Source of the DNA: an uncultured Clostridium sp.
GTDB lineage: Bacteria > Bacillota > Clostridia > Lachnospirales > Lachnospiraceae
Assembly (NCBI GenBank): GCA_947253885.1
Contig: CAMYAO010000001.1
Coordinates: 93,526-157,525 of the forward strand
Direction: 5' to 3'
Length of the DNA: 64,000 bases
The notes under the pieces were generated by a model. It did no database searches and was not told the origin of the DNA. It saw only the letters and a list, made by a program, of their open reading frames with translations. Position numbers and translations under genes: made by a program. Position 1 is the first letter of the stretch. Each line of letters begins with the position of its first letter. This document shows, in pieces, positions 49,033-58,097 of this stretch.

Positions 49033-50688
49033 ATGGAAAATATGGATTTTGATCTGCGCTCAGTACAAGAAGCAAGAGATTTGTGCAGATATGGTGCTGT
49101 AGCTGCTGATCGAATTGCAAAATTCAGTGAGGCACAGATTGATCAGATTCTTCGTAATATGGTCAAAGTGGCAGAGGAGCATGTATATGAATTAGCCCAG
49201 ATGGCGGTAGAAGAAACCGGATTTGGAAAAGTAAACGATAAGGCATATAAAAATCATGCGGCAGCAACTCTTTTGTATGATTATATAAAAGATATGAAAA
49301 CACAGGGTATCATCTGTGAGGACAAAGAAAAGAAAATTTTTGAGGTAGCGGAACCGGTGGGTCTGATTATGGGAATTGTACCATCCACCAACCCTACTTC
49401 AACTGTAATCTACAAATCAATGATTGCAATCAAATCAAGAAATGCGATTGTATTTTCACCACATCCGTCTGCTTTAAAATGTACAAGAAGAGCAGCAGAA
49501 TTAATGGCGCAGGCAGCAGTGGAAGCCGGAGCACCGTCGGATGTGATCGGATGCCTGTCTATGTGTACGATGCCTGCAACTGACGAGCTGATGCATAATG
49601 ATGCAATCAAACTAATTATTGCAACCGGAGGTCCGGGAATGGTAAAAGCGGCATACAGTGCCGGAAAACCTGCAATCGGAGTTGGAGCAGGAAACTCACC
49701 TGCTTATATTGAACGTACTGCAGATGTACATCAGGCGGTTACCAATATTATTGCCAGCAAGACCTTTGACTACGGAACAATCTGTGCATCCGAACAGTCT
49801 ATTATCTGTGAAGAGTGTAATCACGATGCCGTTGTAGAGGAATTGAAAAGACAGGGAGCATACTTCCTGAATCCGGAAGAATTAAAAAAGGTTTGCGGTC
49901 TGTTATTCAAAAATGGCGGTCATGCCATGAATGCAAAATATGTAGGCCGTTCGGCACGGGTGATTGCAGAAGGAGCAGGAATTTCTGTTCCGGCAGATAC
50001 CACAGTTTTAGTCGGATTACAGTCCGGTGTAGGAGATGGCAATCCACTTTCCTATGAGAAATTGACCAGTGTACTTGCATTCTATACTGTACGTGACTGG
50101 TTGGAAGCTTGTGATTTAAGTATCCGTTTATTACAGAACGGAATCGGTCATACAATGAGTATTCATACACAGGATGAGCATATTGTTCGAGAATTTGCCA
50201 GCAAACCGGCTTCCCGTATTTTAGTAAATACAGGCGGAAGCATGGGCGGAACCGGATTAAGTACCGCATTGGCACCGGCCTTTACTTTGGGCTGTGGAAC
50301 ATGGGGCGGAAGCTCTGTATCCGATAACGTTACACCAATGCATCTGATCAACAAGAAAACGGTTGCGTATGGAATTAAAAATGTAACGACTATGGTGCAG
50401 GATGATCCGACTTTCCGTGTAAATCATAGCGGAAGTTGCTGCAATACTGCTACAACCGCTTCTCCAATCAGTTATAGTGCAGGCTGCAGCAGCTGCGGTT
50501 GCGATGCGGCATCACCGGCAAGTTTTGCCAATAATTCACAGGCGGCGGCACATGTCGGCAATGTGATGGCAAGCCAGGCTCCGGAACAGGCAGTAAGAGC
50601 ACCTGAATTAGCAGAAGATCAAGGCGTAAATTTAGAACAGCTTAAGGATATGATCAATGGCTTAGTTCAGGCAATGAAGGGAGAATAA
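49033..50688 (+). CDS. Acylating acetaldehyde dehydrogenase (catalytic Cys251), CutF/EutE type
   Basis: A 551-residue enzyme that converts acetaldehyde, NAD and CoA into acetyl-CoA inside the shell. Coenzyme segment IVPSTNPTSTVIYKSMIAIKSRNAIVFSPHPSALKC; catalytic Cys251 in TFDYGTICASEQS. After the domain (about 460) come a Cys-rich linker (Cys469, 470, 485, 488, 490) and a C-terminal amphipathic helix (VNLEQLKDMINGLVQAMKGE), the usual encapsulation peptide. It is the functional partner of CutC; the Ser251 paralogue at 39640 lacks this tail. PduL follows three bases later. Confidence 0.95.
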   Translation: MENMDFDLRSVQEARDLCRYGAVAADRIAKFSEAQIDQILRNMVKVAEEHVYELAQMAVEETGFGKVNDKAYKNHAAATLLYDYIKDMKTQGIICEDKEKKIFEVAEPVGLIMGIVPSTNPTSTVIYKSMIAIKSRNAIVFSPHPSALKCTRRAAELMAQAAVEAGAPSDVIGCLSMCTMPATDELMHNDAIKLIIATGGPGMVKAAYSAGKPAIGVGAGNSPAYIERTADVHQAVTNIIASKTFDYGTICASEQSIICEECNHDAVVEELKRQGAYFLNPEELKKVCGLLFKNGGHAMNAKYVGRSARVIAEGAGISVPADTTVLVGLQSGVGDGNPLSYEKLTSVLAFYTVRDWLEACDLSIRLLQNGIGHTMSIHTQDEHIVREFASKPASRILVNTGGSMGGTGLSTALAPAFTLGCGTWGGSSVSDNVTPMHLINKKTVAYGIKNVTTMVQDDPTFRVNHSGSCCNTATTASPISYSAGCSSCGCDAASPASFANNSQAAAHVGNVMASQAPEQAVRAPELAEDQGVNLEQLKDMINGLVQAMKGE

Positions 50689-50691
50689 AGG

Positions 50692-51366
50692 ATGAATGAC
50701 AGCTTGAATCAGGTTCTGGAAATGCTTTTAAAGGCGGTAGAATCTGTGAATGCGTCTGATTGTAATACTACAGACTCCGTTTGTGAACTTGCAAAACAGG
50801 GGCTGATACCGGTTGGAATTTCCAATCGACACGTTCATCTTTCAAAACAAGATGTGGAAACACTGTTTGGACCGGGATATGAATTGACCTGTATAAAAGA
50901 TATTTCTCAACCAGGTCAGTTCGCCTGTAAAGAGACGGTAACTCTGTGCGGTCCGAAAGGAGTTATCGAGAAGGTAAGAGTTCTTGGTCCTGTTCGCAGT
51001 CAGTCTCAGATAGAGATTTTATCAGGAGACGGATTTAAACTGGGCTGTAAGGCACCTCTTCGGTTATCCGGAGACCTGAACGGATCAGGAGCCGTTACTC
51101 TGATAGGTCCAAAAGGCTCCGTAATATTACAAGAAGGTGTAATTGTAGCACAAAGACATATCCATATGTCGCCGTCAGAAGCTCAGGCTTACGGTGTATA
51201 TGACGGACAGATTGTAAGACTTGCAATGGACGGTCCGAGAGGCGGAATTATGGATAATGTAATCGTTCGGGCAAACGAACAAGGCTCTTTAGAATGTCAT
51301 ATTGATACAGAAGAAGCCAATGCTTATGGAATTAACGCAGAAACAAAATTAAAATTAATTAAATAA
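50692..51366 (+). CDS. pduL: PduL-type phosphate propanoyl/acetyltransferase
   Basis: A 224-residue PduL phosphotransacylase, converting acetyl-CoA plus phosphate to acetyl-phosphate and free CoA inside the compartment. The N-terminal helix (LNQVLEMLLKAVESVN) is an encapsulation peptide. Zinc-binding histidines are in GISNRHVHLSKQD near 43-55 and VIVAQRHIHMSPSE near 151-164. Regenerating CoA within the shell keeps the aldehyde dehydrogenase running. It is three bases from the dehydrogenase gene; both are probably made in step. Confidence 0.95.
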   Translation: MNDSLNQVLEMLLKAVESVNASDCNTTDSVCELAKQGLIPVGISNRHVHLSKQDVETLFGPGYELTCIKDISQPGQFACKETVTLCGPKGVIEKVRVLGPVRSQSQIEILSGDGFKLGCKAPLRLSGDLNGSGAVTLIGPKGSVILQEGVIVAQRHIHMSPSEAQAYGVYDGQIVRLAMDGPRGGIMDNVIVRANEQGSLECHIDTEEANAYGINAETKLKLIK

Positions 51367-51394
51367 TAATTATTATTTTTAGGAGGATTAAAAA

Positions 51395-51682
51395 ATGACA
51401 AAGTTTGATGCATTAGGAATGATTGAAACAAAAGGTTTAGTAGGTTCAGTAGAAGCGGCAGATGCAATGGTAAAAGCAGCAAATGTATATCTGATTGGCA
51501 GAGAATTTGTTGGAGGCGGTCTTGTAACTGTTATGGTTCGCGGTGATGTAGGTGCTGTTAAGGCAGCAACAGATGCAGGTGCAGCAGCAGCTCAGCGTGT
51601 AGGAGAGCTTGTTTCCGTACATGTTATTCCAAGACCACATGCTGAAGTAGAATCTATTCTTCCACACGTAGATCAGAAATAA
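51395..51682 (+). CDS. Major BMC-H shell protein
   Basis: A 95-residue canonical BMC-H (ALGMIETKGLVGSVEAADAMVKAANVYLIGREFVGGGLVTVMVRGDVGAVKAATDAGAAAAQRVGEL), with the Gly-rich pore loop FVGGGLV. It has the strongest ribosome binding site in the locus (AGGAGG) and a codon choice leaning to abundant tRNAs, fitting the most abundant shell subunit. A 12-bp hairpin follows in the intercistronic gap and may protect its mRNA. Small hexamer pores of this type pass choline or products. Confidence 0.95.
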   Translation: MTKFDALGMIETKGLVGSVEAADAMVKAANVYLIGREFVGGGLVTVMVRGDVGAVKAATDAGAAAAQRVGELVSVHVIPRPHAEVESILPHVDQK

Positions 51683-51730
51683 TAGGGTGTCAGGCATTTA
51701 AAGTCAGGTGCCGAGTACTTGTTTGAAGCC

Positions 51731-51770
51731 AAACGTGCCTGCTGCAGTTTTTATGTATGCAGGCATGTTT
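51731..51770 (+). promoter_or_regulatory. Intercistronic hairpin after the major shell gene
   Basis: AAACGTGCCTGC (51731-51742) pairs with GCAGGCATGTTT (51759-51770) with one G-U pair and a 16-base loop. No T run follows, so it is more likely an mRNA-processing or stability element than a full terminator. Confidence 0.6.
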
Positions 51771-51804
51771 GCATAATTTATGTGGGAATAACAAGGAGTG
51801 AGGT

Positions 51805-52353
51805 ATGGCAAAGAAAATTGTGGTATTAACAGGAAGTCCCAGAACAAAGGGAAATACATTTATGCTCACAGATGCATTTATGGATGCAGCAAAGGAACAG
51901 GACGTAGAAGTGGTACGGTTTGATGCGGCACGTATGAAAGTAGATACCTGTTTCGGTTGCGAAACCTGTTTTAAGAACGGAATGCCGTGCAGTTTTGATG
52001 ATGATTTTAACGGATTTGCAAGAGAGATACAGACAGCAGACGGTCTGTTGTTTGCGTTTCCGCTGTATTGGTATACGATGCCTGCAAAATTTAAGGCAGT
52101 ATTTGATAAATTATATTGTTTTTATACAACGGGACGGTGTCGCGGACTGGAATGGGGACTTATCTGTTGCTGCGGCTGGCCGGAAGCCTCTATTATGGAC
52201 GGAATGAAAATTACTATGAATCGTTCTGCAAATGCTATGAACTGGCATTTTGTCGGCGAGGTAATTGTACCGAATGTCAATAACCCGGGAGATGTGGCGG
52301 GAACACCGGCAATAGAGCAGGCAAGAGCGTTGGTAAAAGCTTTTATAAATTAG
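51805..52353 (+). CDS. Flavodoxin-fold NAD(P)H oxidoreductase with iron-sulfur-flavoprotein Cys motif
   Basis: A 182-residue flavoprotein. The FMN-binding loop is TGSPRTKGNTFML near the N-terminus, and the Cys pattern is CFGCETCFKNGMPC (Cys-x2-Cys-x2-Cys-x6-Cys) at about 50-63, the compact 4Fe-4S motif of iron-sulfur flavoproteins. It would pass electrons between NAD(P)H or ferredoxin and another acceptor. It sits between the major shell gene and the MerR gene; a role in redox balance of the compartment, or in reactivating CutD, is inference. Confidence 0.85.
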   Translation: MAKKIVVLTGSPRTKGNTFMLTDAFMDAAKEQDVEVVRFDAARMKVDTCFGCETCFKNGMPCSFDDDFNGFAREIQTADGLLFAFPLYWYTMPAKFKAVFDKLYCFYTTGRCRGLEWGLICCCGWPEASIMDGMKITMNRSANAMNWHFVGEVIVPNVNNPGDVAGTPAIEQARALVKAFIN

Positions 52354-52424
52354 AATTTTGATGTGTTAAGCAGGAAGGAATGTTACAATAGCCATAAAAA
52401 TGTAAGAATGTAGAGGAACGTCAT

Positions 52425-53264
52425 ATGGAAAAAAGAAAGAAGGATTTTTATACAATTGGGGAAGCCAGTAAAATCTGCAACGTGTCTACAAAAACTTTGC
52501 GTTTTTATGACAAAATCGGTGTTGTAAAACCGGATTATATCAGTGACGATAACGGGTATCGCTATTATTGCAGCAGTACACTGTTAAAGATTCCGATTAT
52601 TAAGTACTATAAGCAGCTGGGATTTCAATTGGAAGAAATTACCGGACTTTTACAGGGCCAATCTTATTGCGGGGTAGAGGATAAATTTCGCAGTAAAATG
52701 TTGGAATTAAAGCATATTGAAGAGTTAACGCACAATAGCTATGTATCTGCTTATGATTGGTACAATTTAATCATGGAAGCAAAGACGGTTTGTATGCAAA
52801 AGGTACATCCTGTCAATATGCGCTATATACAGGCGTTGGAAGTGGGATATCTGGAGCAGGATTTTTTATATGACTACAGGGATTCCCAGATCAATATTGA
52901 GTGGACCGATTATCTGGCAAAGAATAACAGTGCAATTACAAATGCGGTAATTTTAAAGTTTTCTTCTGTAGAAGAAAAAATGTCCGGCAATTGTAAAAAA
53001 GCATGTATTATGCAACGCCTGGTCGGCTCATATGATGAAGGAATAGGACGCACGACGCTCGGAGGCTGGATGGCAGCGACGATTTATCATATCGCTTCTT
53101 ATGATAATCTGAATGAAAGCTATGAAAAGCTTTTAAGCTGGATCGAAGAAAATAAGTTTTCTTATACAGGAGAAGTATATGAGCGATATGTGTTGGATTA
53201 TTGGACGACCAGTATAGAAGAGGAATTTGTAACAGAGATTATTATTCCGATCAGTAAAAAATAG
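52425..53264 (+). CDS. MerR-family regulator with BmrR/GyrI-like ligand domain
   Basis: A 279-residue activator. The N-terminal winged helix (about 7-75: FYTIGEASKICNVSTKTLRFYDKIGVVKPDYISDDNGYRYY) binds DNA, a dimerisation helix follows (about 85-115), and the C-terminal half (about 125-279) has the GyrI/BmrR layout ending in EVYERYVLDYWTTSIEEEFVTEIIIPI. BmrR binds bulky cations, so choline or trimethylamine is a reasonable ligand to test. It is the only obvious regulator in the locus, and two promoters with 19-bp spacers are its natural targets. A weak 20-bp-spaced pair precedes its own gene (TTGATG 52358, TACAAT 52384). Confidence 0.9.
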   Translation: MEKRKKDFYTIGEASKICNVSTKTLRFYDKIGVVKPDYISDDNGYRYYCSSTLLKIPIIKYYKQLGFQLEEITGLLQGQSYCGVEDKFRSKMLELKHIEELTHNSYVSAYDWYNLIMEAKTVCMQKVHPVNMRYIQALEVGYLEQDFLYDYRDSQINIEWTDYLAKNNSAITNAVILKFSSVEEKMSGNCKKACIMQRLVGSYDEGIGRTTLGGWMAATIYHIASYDNLNESYEKLLSWIEENKFSYTGEVYERYVLDYWTTSIEEEFVTEIIIPISKK

Positions 53265-53291
53265 ATATTAACATTGAGGAGGACTGTTTGT

Positions 53292-54428
53292 ATGGAAGAT
53301 TTTATTATGAGTACAAAGATATATATGGGGGAGGGATCTTGTGACAAGATACGCGAATTTCAGATCGAACGAGCGTTTATTGTCTGTGACCCTTTTATGC
53401 AGACCTCCGGTATGACAGATTTGATCAGTGATAAATTATCGGATATGGGAGCGGAGTATCAGATTTTTGCCGAAGTAGTGCCAGATCCGGATTTAACAGT
53501 GATTCAAAAGGGATTAAATCAGTTAAATATATTTCGTCCTGATACCGTATTTGCAATCGGAGGAGGATCTGCGATTGATACGGCAAAGTCGATTGTATAT
53601 TTGTATTGCAATATGCATCAGATCAAGCGTCCTTGTATCATTGCATTGCCGACGACCAGCGGTACCGGAAGTGAGGTGACTTCGTTTGCGGTAATTACGG
53701 ATCATGATGCGGGAATCAAGTATCCGTTGATAGATGCGGAACTGATACCGAATGTTGTATTTTTAGACCCGGCATTAACGGCAAGTGTTCCGGCATCGGT
53801 GACCGCTGATACGGGAATGGATGTACTGACACACGGATTGGAGGCGTATGTTTCCACCAAGGCAAATGATTTTACAGACGCGGGGGCAGAAAAGGCGATT
53901 CGTATGGTATTTCAGTATTTGGAGCGCTGTGTGGCGGACGGACATGATATGGATGCAAGAACCCATATGCATAATGCCTCCTGTTTGGCGGGAACGGCAT
54001 TTAATATTGCTTCGCTCGGTATCTGCCATAGTATGGCACATGCTCTGGGAGAACGTTTTCATCTGCCGCACGGCAGGTGCAACGCCGTATTTTTGCCGTT
54101 GGTAATTGAGTTTAATGCGGGACTGGATCTTACAGGGGAGTCGGAAACACTTCTCCGTTATGCAGAACTTGCAAACAATTTGGGAATTGCATCTGCTACG
54201 CCGAAAGCAACTGTTCATACTTTCATTCACAAAATACGAACAATGATGAAGCGAATAGGAATCCCGAGAGGCTTATCTGAACTGGGAATTGATCCGGACA
54301 GTTATCTGGCGGAAATCGATCATATGACAAGAAATGCACTACAGGATCGATGTACGGCTACCAATCCGCGAGCGGTAACAGAGAAAGATATCAGAACCTT
54401 GTATTACAGGTATTATCAATATAAATAA
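53292..54428 (+). CDS. Iron-containing alcohol dehydrogenase (PduQ/CutO type)
   Basis: A 378-residue group III alcohol dehydrogenase that reduces acetaldehyde to ethanol and regenerates NAD inside the shell. The NAD loop GGGSAIDTAKS is near 88-98, and metal-ligand histidines lie in LGICHSMAHALGERFHLPHGRCNA (near 245-268). It begins MEDFIMSTKIYMGEGS at the ATG at 53292, behind GAGGAGG. It is 27 bases after the MerR gene and is followed by PduS- and PduT-like genes, the order seen in Pdu and cut systems. Confidence 0.93.
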   Translation: MEDFIMSTKIYMGEGSCDKIREFQIERAFIVCDPFMQTSGMTDLISDKLSDMGAEYQIFAEVVPDPDLTVIQKGLNQLNIFRPDTVFAIGGGSAIDTAKSIVYLYCNMHQIKRPCIIALPTTSGTGSEVTSFAVITDHDAGIKYPLIDAELIPNVVFLDPALTASVPASVTADTGMDVLTHGLEAYVSTKANDFTDAGAEKAIRMVFQYLERCVADGHDMDARTHMHNASCLAGTAFNIASLGICHSMAHALGERFHLPHGRCNAVFLPLVIEFNAGLDLTGESETLLRYAELANNLGIASATPKATVHTFIHKIRTMMKRIGIPRGLSELGIDPDSYLAEIDHMTRNALQDRCTATNPRAVTEKDIRTLYYRYYQYK

Positions 54429-54459
54429 CGGGCATCGATAAAGGAGGAAATTGGTAAAA

Positions 54460-55788
54460 ATGGATTTACTGGATTTGGTAAAAGAAGCCGGGGTCATCGG
54501 AGCCGGAGGAGCCGGATTTCCAACACATGTAAAGTTGAAGGCGGAGGCGGATTATATTTTACTGAACGGGGCCGAATGTGAACCGTTGCTGCGCGTGGAT
54601 CAGCAGATTATGGCTGTACATCCGGAAGAAGTAATTCGGGGCTTTTTGCTCGGAAAACAGATGACAGGTGCCAAAAAGGCAATTATTGGAGTAAAAGGAA
54701 GTCATCCGGATGTGATAGAAATTTTAGAAAATAAAATAAAAGAACTACACTTGGAAAATGAAGTGGAAGTCGGAAGTTTGCCGGATGTTTATCCGGCGGG
54801 AGATGAACAGGTATTGGTATACGAGTTGACGGGACGGATTGTTCCGGAAACGGGGATTCCGATTGCAGTGGGCTGTGTGGTAATTAACTCCGAAACAGCT
54901 TTCAATATATATAATGCATCAAACGGCTTACCGGTTACAGAAAAATATGTAACAATAGCGGGTGATGTACCACATCCGATTACGGTCAAGGTACCGATTG
55001 GAACCCCACTGCTTACTGTTATGGCAATAGCGGGAGCAGAAGACCTGCATGGCTATGGCGTGATCGACGGCGGTCCGATGATGGGGCCGCTGCTTTCCGA
55101 CATTCACGGTTTTGTAACAAAGAAGACAAAGGGTTTGGTCATCTTAAAGAAAGAGCATAATCTGATCCAAAAGAAGAGTCGTGAAATGTCTTCTGCAGTT
55201 CGCCTGAATCGTTCGGCTTGTGAACAATGCAGTTTATGTACTGATCTCTGTCCGAGAAATCTGCTCGGTCATTCTACCAGCCCTCATAAAATGATAAGGG
55301 CTCTGGTGTATGGGGCAGAAGCGAATGAAAAAGTTTCAGTGGCGCTTACCTGTTGTCAATGTAACTTATGTGAATATTTTTCCTGTCCGGCAGGAATCAA
55401 TCCGAAGATGGCAAATGTCTTCTATATGGGAAAACTTCGAGAAAACGGAGTTCGATATACGCCAAAGGAACATTATCAGACAAAGGCAATGCGTCCATAT
55501 CGCATGATACCGAGTAAACGTCTGATTGCAAGAATCGGTATTTCGGATTACAATGTGGCAGCTCCGTTAGATGAGACACCGTCTGTTTCGATTGACAGGG
55601 TCGGAATAGCTTTAAACAGTCATGTAGGAGCACCGGCAGTACCGATTGTATCGGTCGGAGAGTGGGTAAGAGCAGGACAAAAAATTGGAGAGATCAAGGA
55701 AAATGCACTTGGAGCAACTGTTCATGCAAGCCTTGATGGAATAGTAGAATCCATTGAAAATCAAACAGTTATCATAAGGAGGGGTTAA
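54460..55788 (+). CDS. pduS: PduS/RnfC-like electron-transfer flavoprotein
   Basis: A 442-residue protein with the RnfC/Nqo1-like flavin and SLBB domains (IGAGGAGFPTHVKLKAEADYILLNGAECEPLLRVDQ at the N-terminus) and two 4Fe-4S motifs (CEQCSLCTDLCPRN near 248 and CCQCNLCEYFSCPAG near 292). In Pdu, PduS is a flavin- and cluster-containing protein that works with shell protein PduT, perhaps moving electrons across the shell. Start at the ATG at 54460; a TTG at 54451 is too close to AAGGAGG. It abuts the PduT-like gene, as expected for this pair. Confidence 0.92.
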   Translation: MDLLDLVKEAGVIGAGGAGFPTHVKLKAEADYILLNGAECEPLLRVDQQIMAVHPEEVIRGFLLGKQMTGAKKAIIGVKGSHPDVIEILENKIKELHLENEVEVGSLPDVYPAGDEQVLVYELTGRIVPETGIPIAVGCVVINSETAFNIYNASNGLPVTEKYVTIAGDVPHPITVKVPIGTPLLTVMAIAGAEDLHGYGVIDGGPMMGPLLSDIHGFVTKKTKGLVILKKEHNLIQKKSREMSSAVRLNRSACEQCSLCTDLCPRNLLGHSTSPHKMIRALVYGAEANEKVSVALTCCQCNLCEYFSCPAGINPKMANVFYMGKLRENGVRYTPKEHYQTKAMRPYRMIPSKRLIARIGISDYNVAAPLDETPSVSIDRVGIALNSHVGAPAVPIVSVGEWVRAGQKIGEIKENALGATVHASLDGIVESIENQTVIIRRG

Positions 55789-55790
55789 CG

Positions 55791-56339
55791 GTGCAGAGAT
55801 CAATTGGAATGGTAGAATACAACAGTATTGCCAGAGGAATTTATGCTTCGGATCAAATGGTAAAAGTGGCAGAAGTAGAGATAGTGACGGCAACTTCAGT
55901 CTGTCCCGGAAAATATATTACAATTGTACACGGAGAAGTTTCCGCAGTACAGACAGCAGTGGAAACAGGAGAAAAGGAAGCCGGTGAATTTCTGGTAGAG
56001 TCTATCGTCATTCCGAATGTGCACCCGGGAGTATTTCCGGCAATTGTAAGTGCATCAGTGCCGGAACGAATTCAGGCGCTGGGTATTTTGGAATCCTACT
56101 CTTTGTCCGCTATGGTAATTGCGGCGGATGCAGTGCTGAAATCAGCTGAATTGGAAGCGGTTGAGATAAGATTGGGAACCGGATTGGGAGGAAAGGCATA
56201 TTTTACCTTTACCGGAGATGTGGCAGCGGTAAGAAACGGTGCTGATGTCGGAATGGCATCTATCGGAGAAAAAGGTCTGTTGTTGAACGCAGAGGTAATT
56301 CCTTCTCCGTCACGCCTGTTAATTCAAAGTTTATATTAA
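55791..56339 (+). CDS. pduT: BMC-T trimeric shell protein, PduT type with cluster-binding Cys
   Basis: A 182-residue tandem-BMC protein. Domain 1 (about 1-90) and domain 2 (about 95-178; ALGILESYSLSAMVIAADAVLKSAELEAVEIRLG) form a pseudohexameric trimer. The Cys in TSVCPGKYIT (near 38) matches the PduT residue that holds a 4Fe-4S cluster in the central pore. It starts with GTG after AGGAGGGG, 3 bases after the PduS stop. The pair suggests electron passage through the shell. Last gene of the choline locus; a terminator follows. Confidence 0.94.
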   Translation: MQRSIGMVEYNSIARGIYASDQMVKVAEVEIVTATSVCPGKYITIVHGEVSAVQTAVETGEKEAGEFLVESIVIPNVHPGVFPAIVSASVPERIQALGILESYSLSAMVIAADAVLKSAELEAVEIRLGTGLGGKAYFTFTGDVAAVRNGADVGMASIGEKGLLLNAEVIPSPSRLLIQSLY

Positions 56340-56356
56340 GATTTTCCATAGGTTAC

Positions 56357-56397
56357 AAAAAGGGCTATTGTACAGTGTACAGTAGTCCTTTTCTTTA
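56357..56397 (+). terminator. Terminator at the right end of the choline locus
   Basis: AAAAGGGCTATTGTAC pairs with GTACAGTAGTCCTTTT (56377-56392), followed by a T-rich tail. Confidence 0.85.
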
Positions 56398-56460
56398 TAT
56401 TTAGATCTCCATACCATATAATATAGTTAGACAAAACTAATAAGAGTTATTGGAAACAGA

Positions 56461-58097
56461 ATGAGGGGATACTATTATCTGGTTCGTTTTTTAGAAGCGG
56501 TCATTGTAAGCGGGAATATAGAAGGCGCGGTTCCGCTGGCGGGAAAAATAGTGCTGTTTTTATTTTAAATATTATAGTCTTTTTTTTATCGGTATGGATG
56601 ACACATATATTGGCATTTCGGCTTGAGACAAATTTAAAGAAACAGGGAATTGCCAAGATTATGAAGGCATCATTTGCATTTTATGATAAAAATGAATCGG
56701 GGCGTGTTCGCAAGGTTTTAGATGATAATACCGTATTGACGCATAATAGTGTAGCACATTTGATACCGGATTTATCTACTGCGGTATTTGTACCGGTACT
56801 GGGTGCGATTCTGGCATTTATTGTGGATGTAAAAATGGGGATTTTGTTTCTTGCCACCTATTTTATCGGGATTCTCATGATTAAAAAAATGATGGGAAAT
56901 CAGAATTTTATGAAAGAATATATGGAGGCAAATGATAAGATGAATTCCGGCGCGGTGGAATATGTTCGCGGAATTCAGGTATTGAAGATTTTCCGGACGC
57001 GTGTAGAAGAAATCAAGGATTTTTATAATTCAGTGGTAAAGTATTCCGATCTGGCGTTGCAGTACAGCATGAGTTGCAGAAACTGGTATGTAATCTTTCA
57101 GGTGTTTTTTTAACGGATTTTTTTGGTGTATATGTTTTTCTTTTATCTGTTCGAGGCGAAGCCTGAGGTGTTTTTGGCCAAGTTTATGTTCTATGTACTC
57201 TTTAACGGAATCCTGTTTATTTCGATGATGAAGGTAATGTACGTAGGAATGTATGTATTTCAGGAGTCTGCAGCAATTGAAAAAATCGAAACTCTGTTTA
57301 ATGAGATGAATAAGGGAAGATTGGAGGAAGGACTTGTCACCAAGATGAAAGACACGTCCATTTCATTTGAGCATGTATATTTCGGTTATGAGGAGCAGTT
57401 AGTAATCAAGGATCTGACCTTTTCGCTGGAGGCGGGAAAGACGTATGCGCTTGTAGGACCGTCCGGTTCGGAGAAAACGACATTGGCAAAGCTGATTTCA
57501 GGGTTCTATCCGTTGAGAGAGGGAACAATCAAAATAGGAGCCTATCCTATTACAGAGTATACACATAAGACACTGGCAAAAAATATAGCAAATGTTTTTC
57601 AGGATGCCAGACTTTTTAAAGCGTCGATTCTGGATAATGTTAAGATCGGACGACCGGAAGCCGACAAAGAGGAGATATTGCAGGCACTGCATTTGGCACA
57701 ATGTGATGAAATATTGAACAAGTTCCCGAATAGAGAAGATACGATCATCGGAGAGAAGGGAGTACATTTGTCCGGTGGAGAAATGCAAAGGCTTACAATT
57801 GCGAGAGCGATATTAAAAAATGCAGGTCTGGTTATTTTAGACGAAGCTTCCGCAGCGGCAGATCCGGAAAATGAATACGAGTTGCAAAAGGCGCTTTCCA
57901 ATCTGATGAAGGGCAGGACGGTTATTATGATTGCCCACTGTTTGAGTTCTATAAAGAATGTTGATGAAATTTTGGTAGTGGAAAACGGTGCAATCATAGA
58001 ACGAGGCAATCATAAGGAGTTAATAGGGCAAGAGTCTCATTACAGAAAGCTTCAAAATGAGTTTGCACAGGCAAATGAATGGAGGGTAAGTCGATGA
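56461..58097 (+). pseudogene. ABC exporter (membrane-ATPase half-transporter), decayed
   Basis: Remains of a fused membrane-ATPase exporter, with two frame breaks. The first lies near 56570 (open frame MRGYYYLVRFLEAVIVSGNIEG breaks before VWMTHILAFRLETNLKKQG). The second is a TAA at about 57111, after which the frame resumes at 57123. The ATPase part keeps the signature LSGGEMQRLTIARAIL and Walker B LVILDEASAAADPENE, but Walker A is GPSGSEKTT where GPSGSGKTT is expected. With two frame breaks and a Walker A change it is unlikely to work. The N-terminal part is also short. A partner half-transporter remnant follows at once. Confidence 0.82.
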
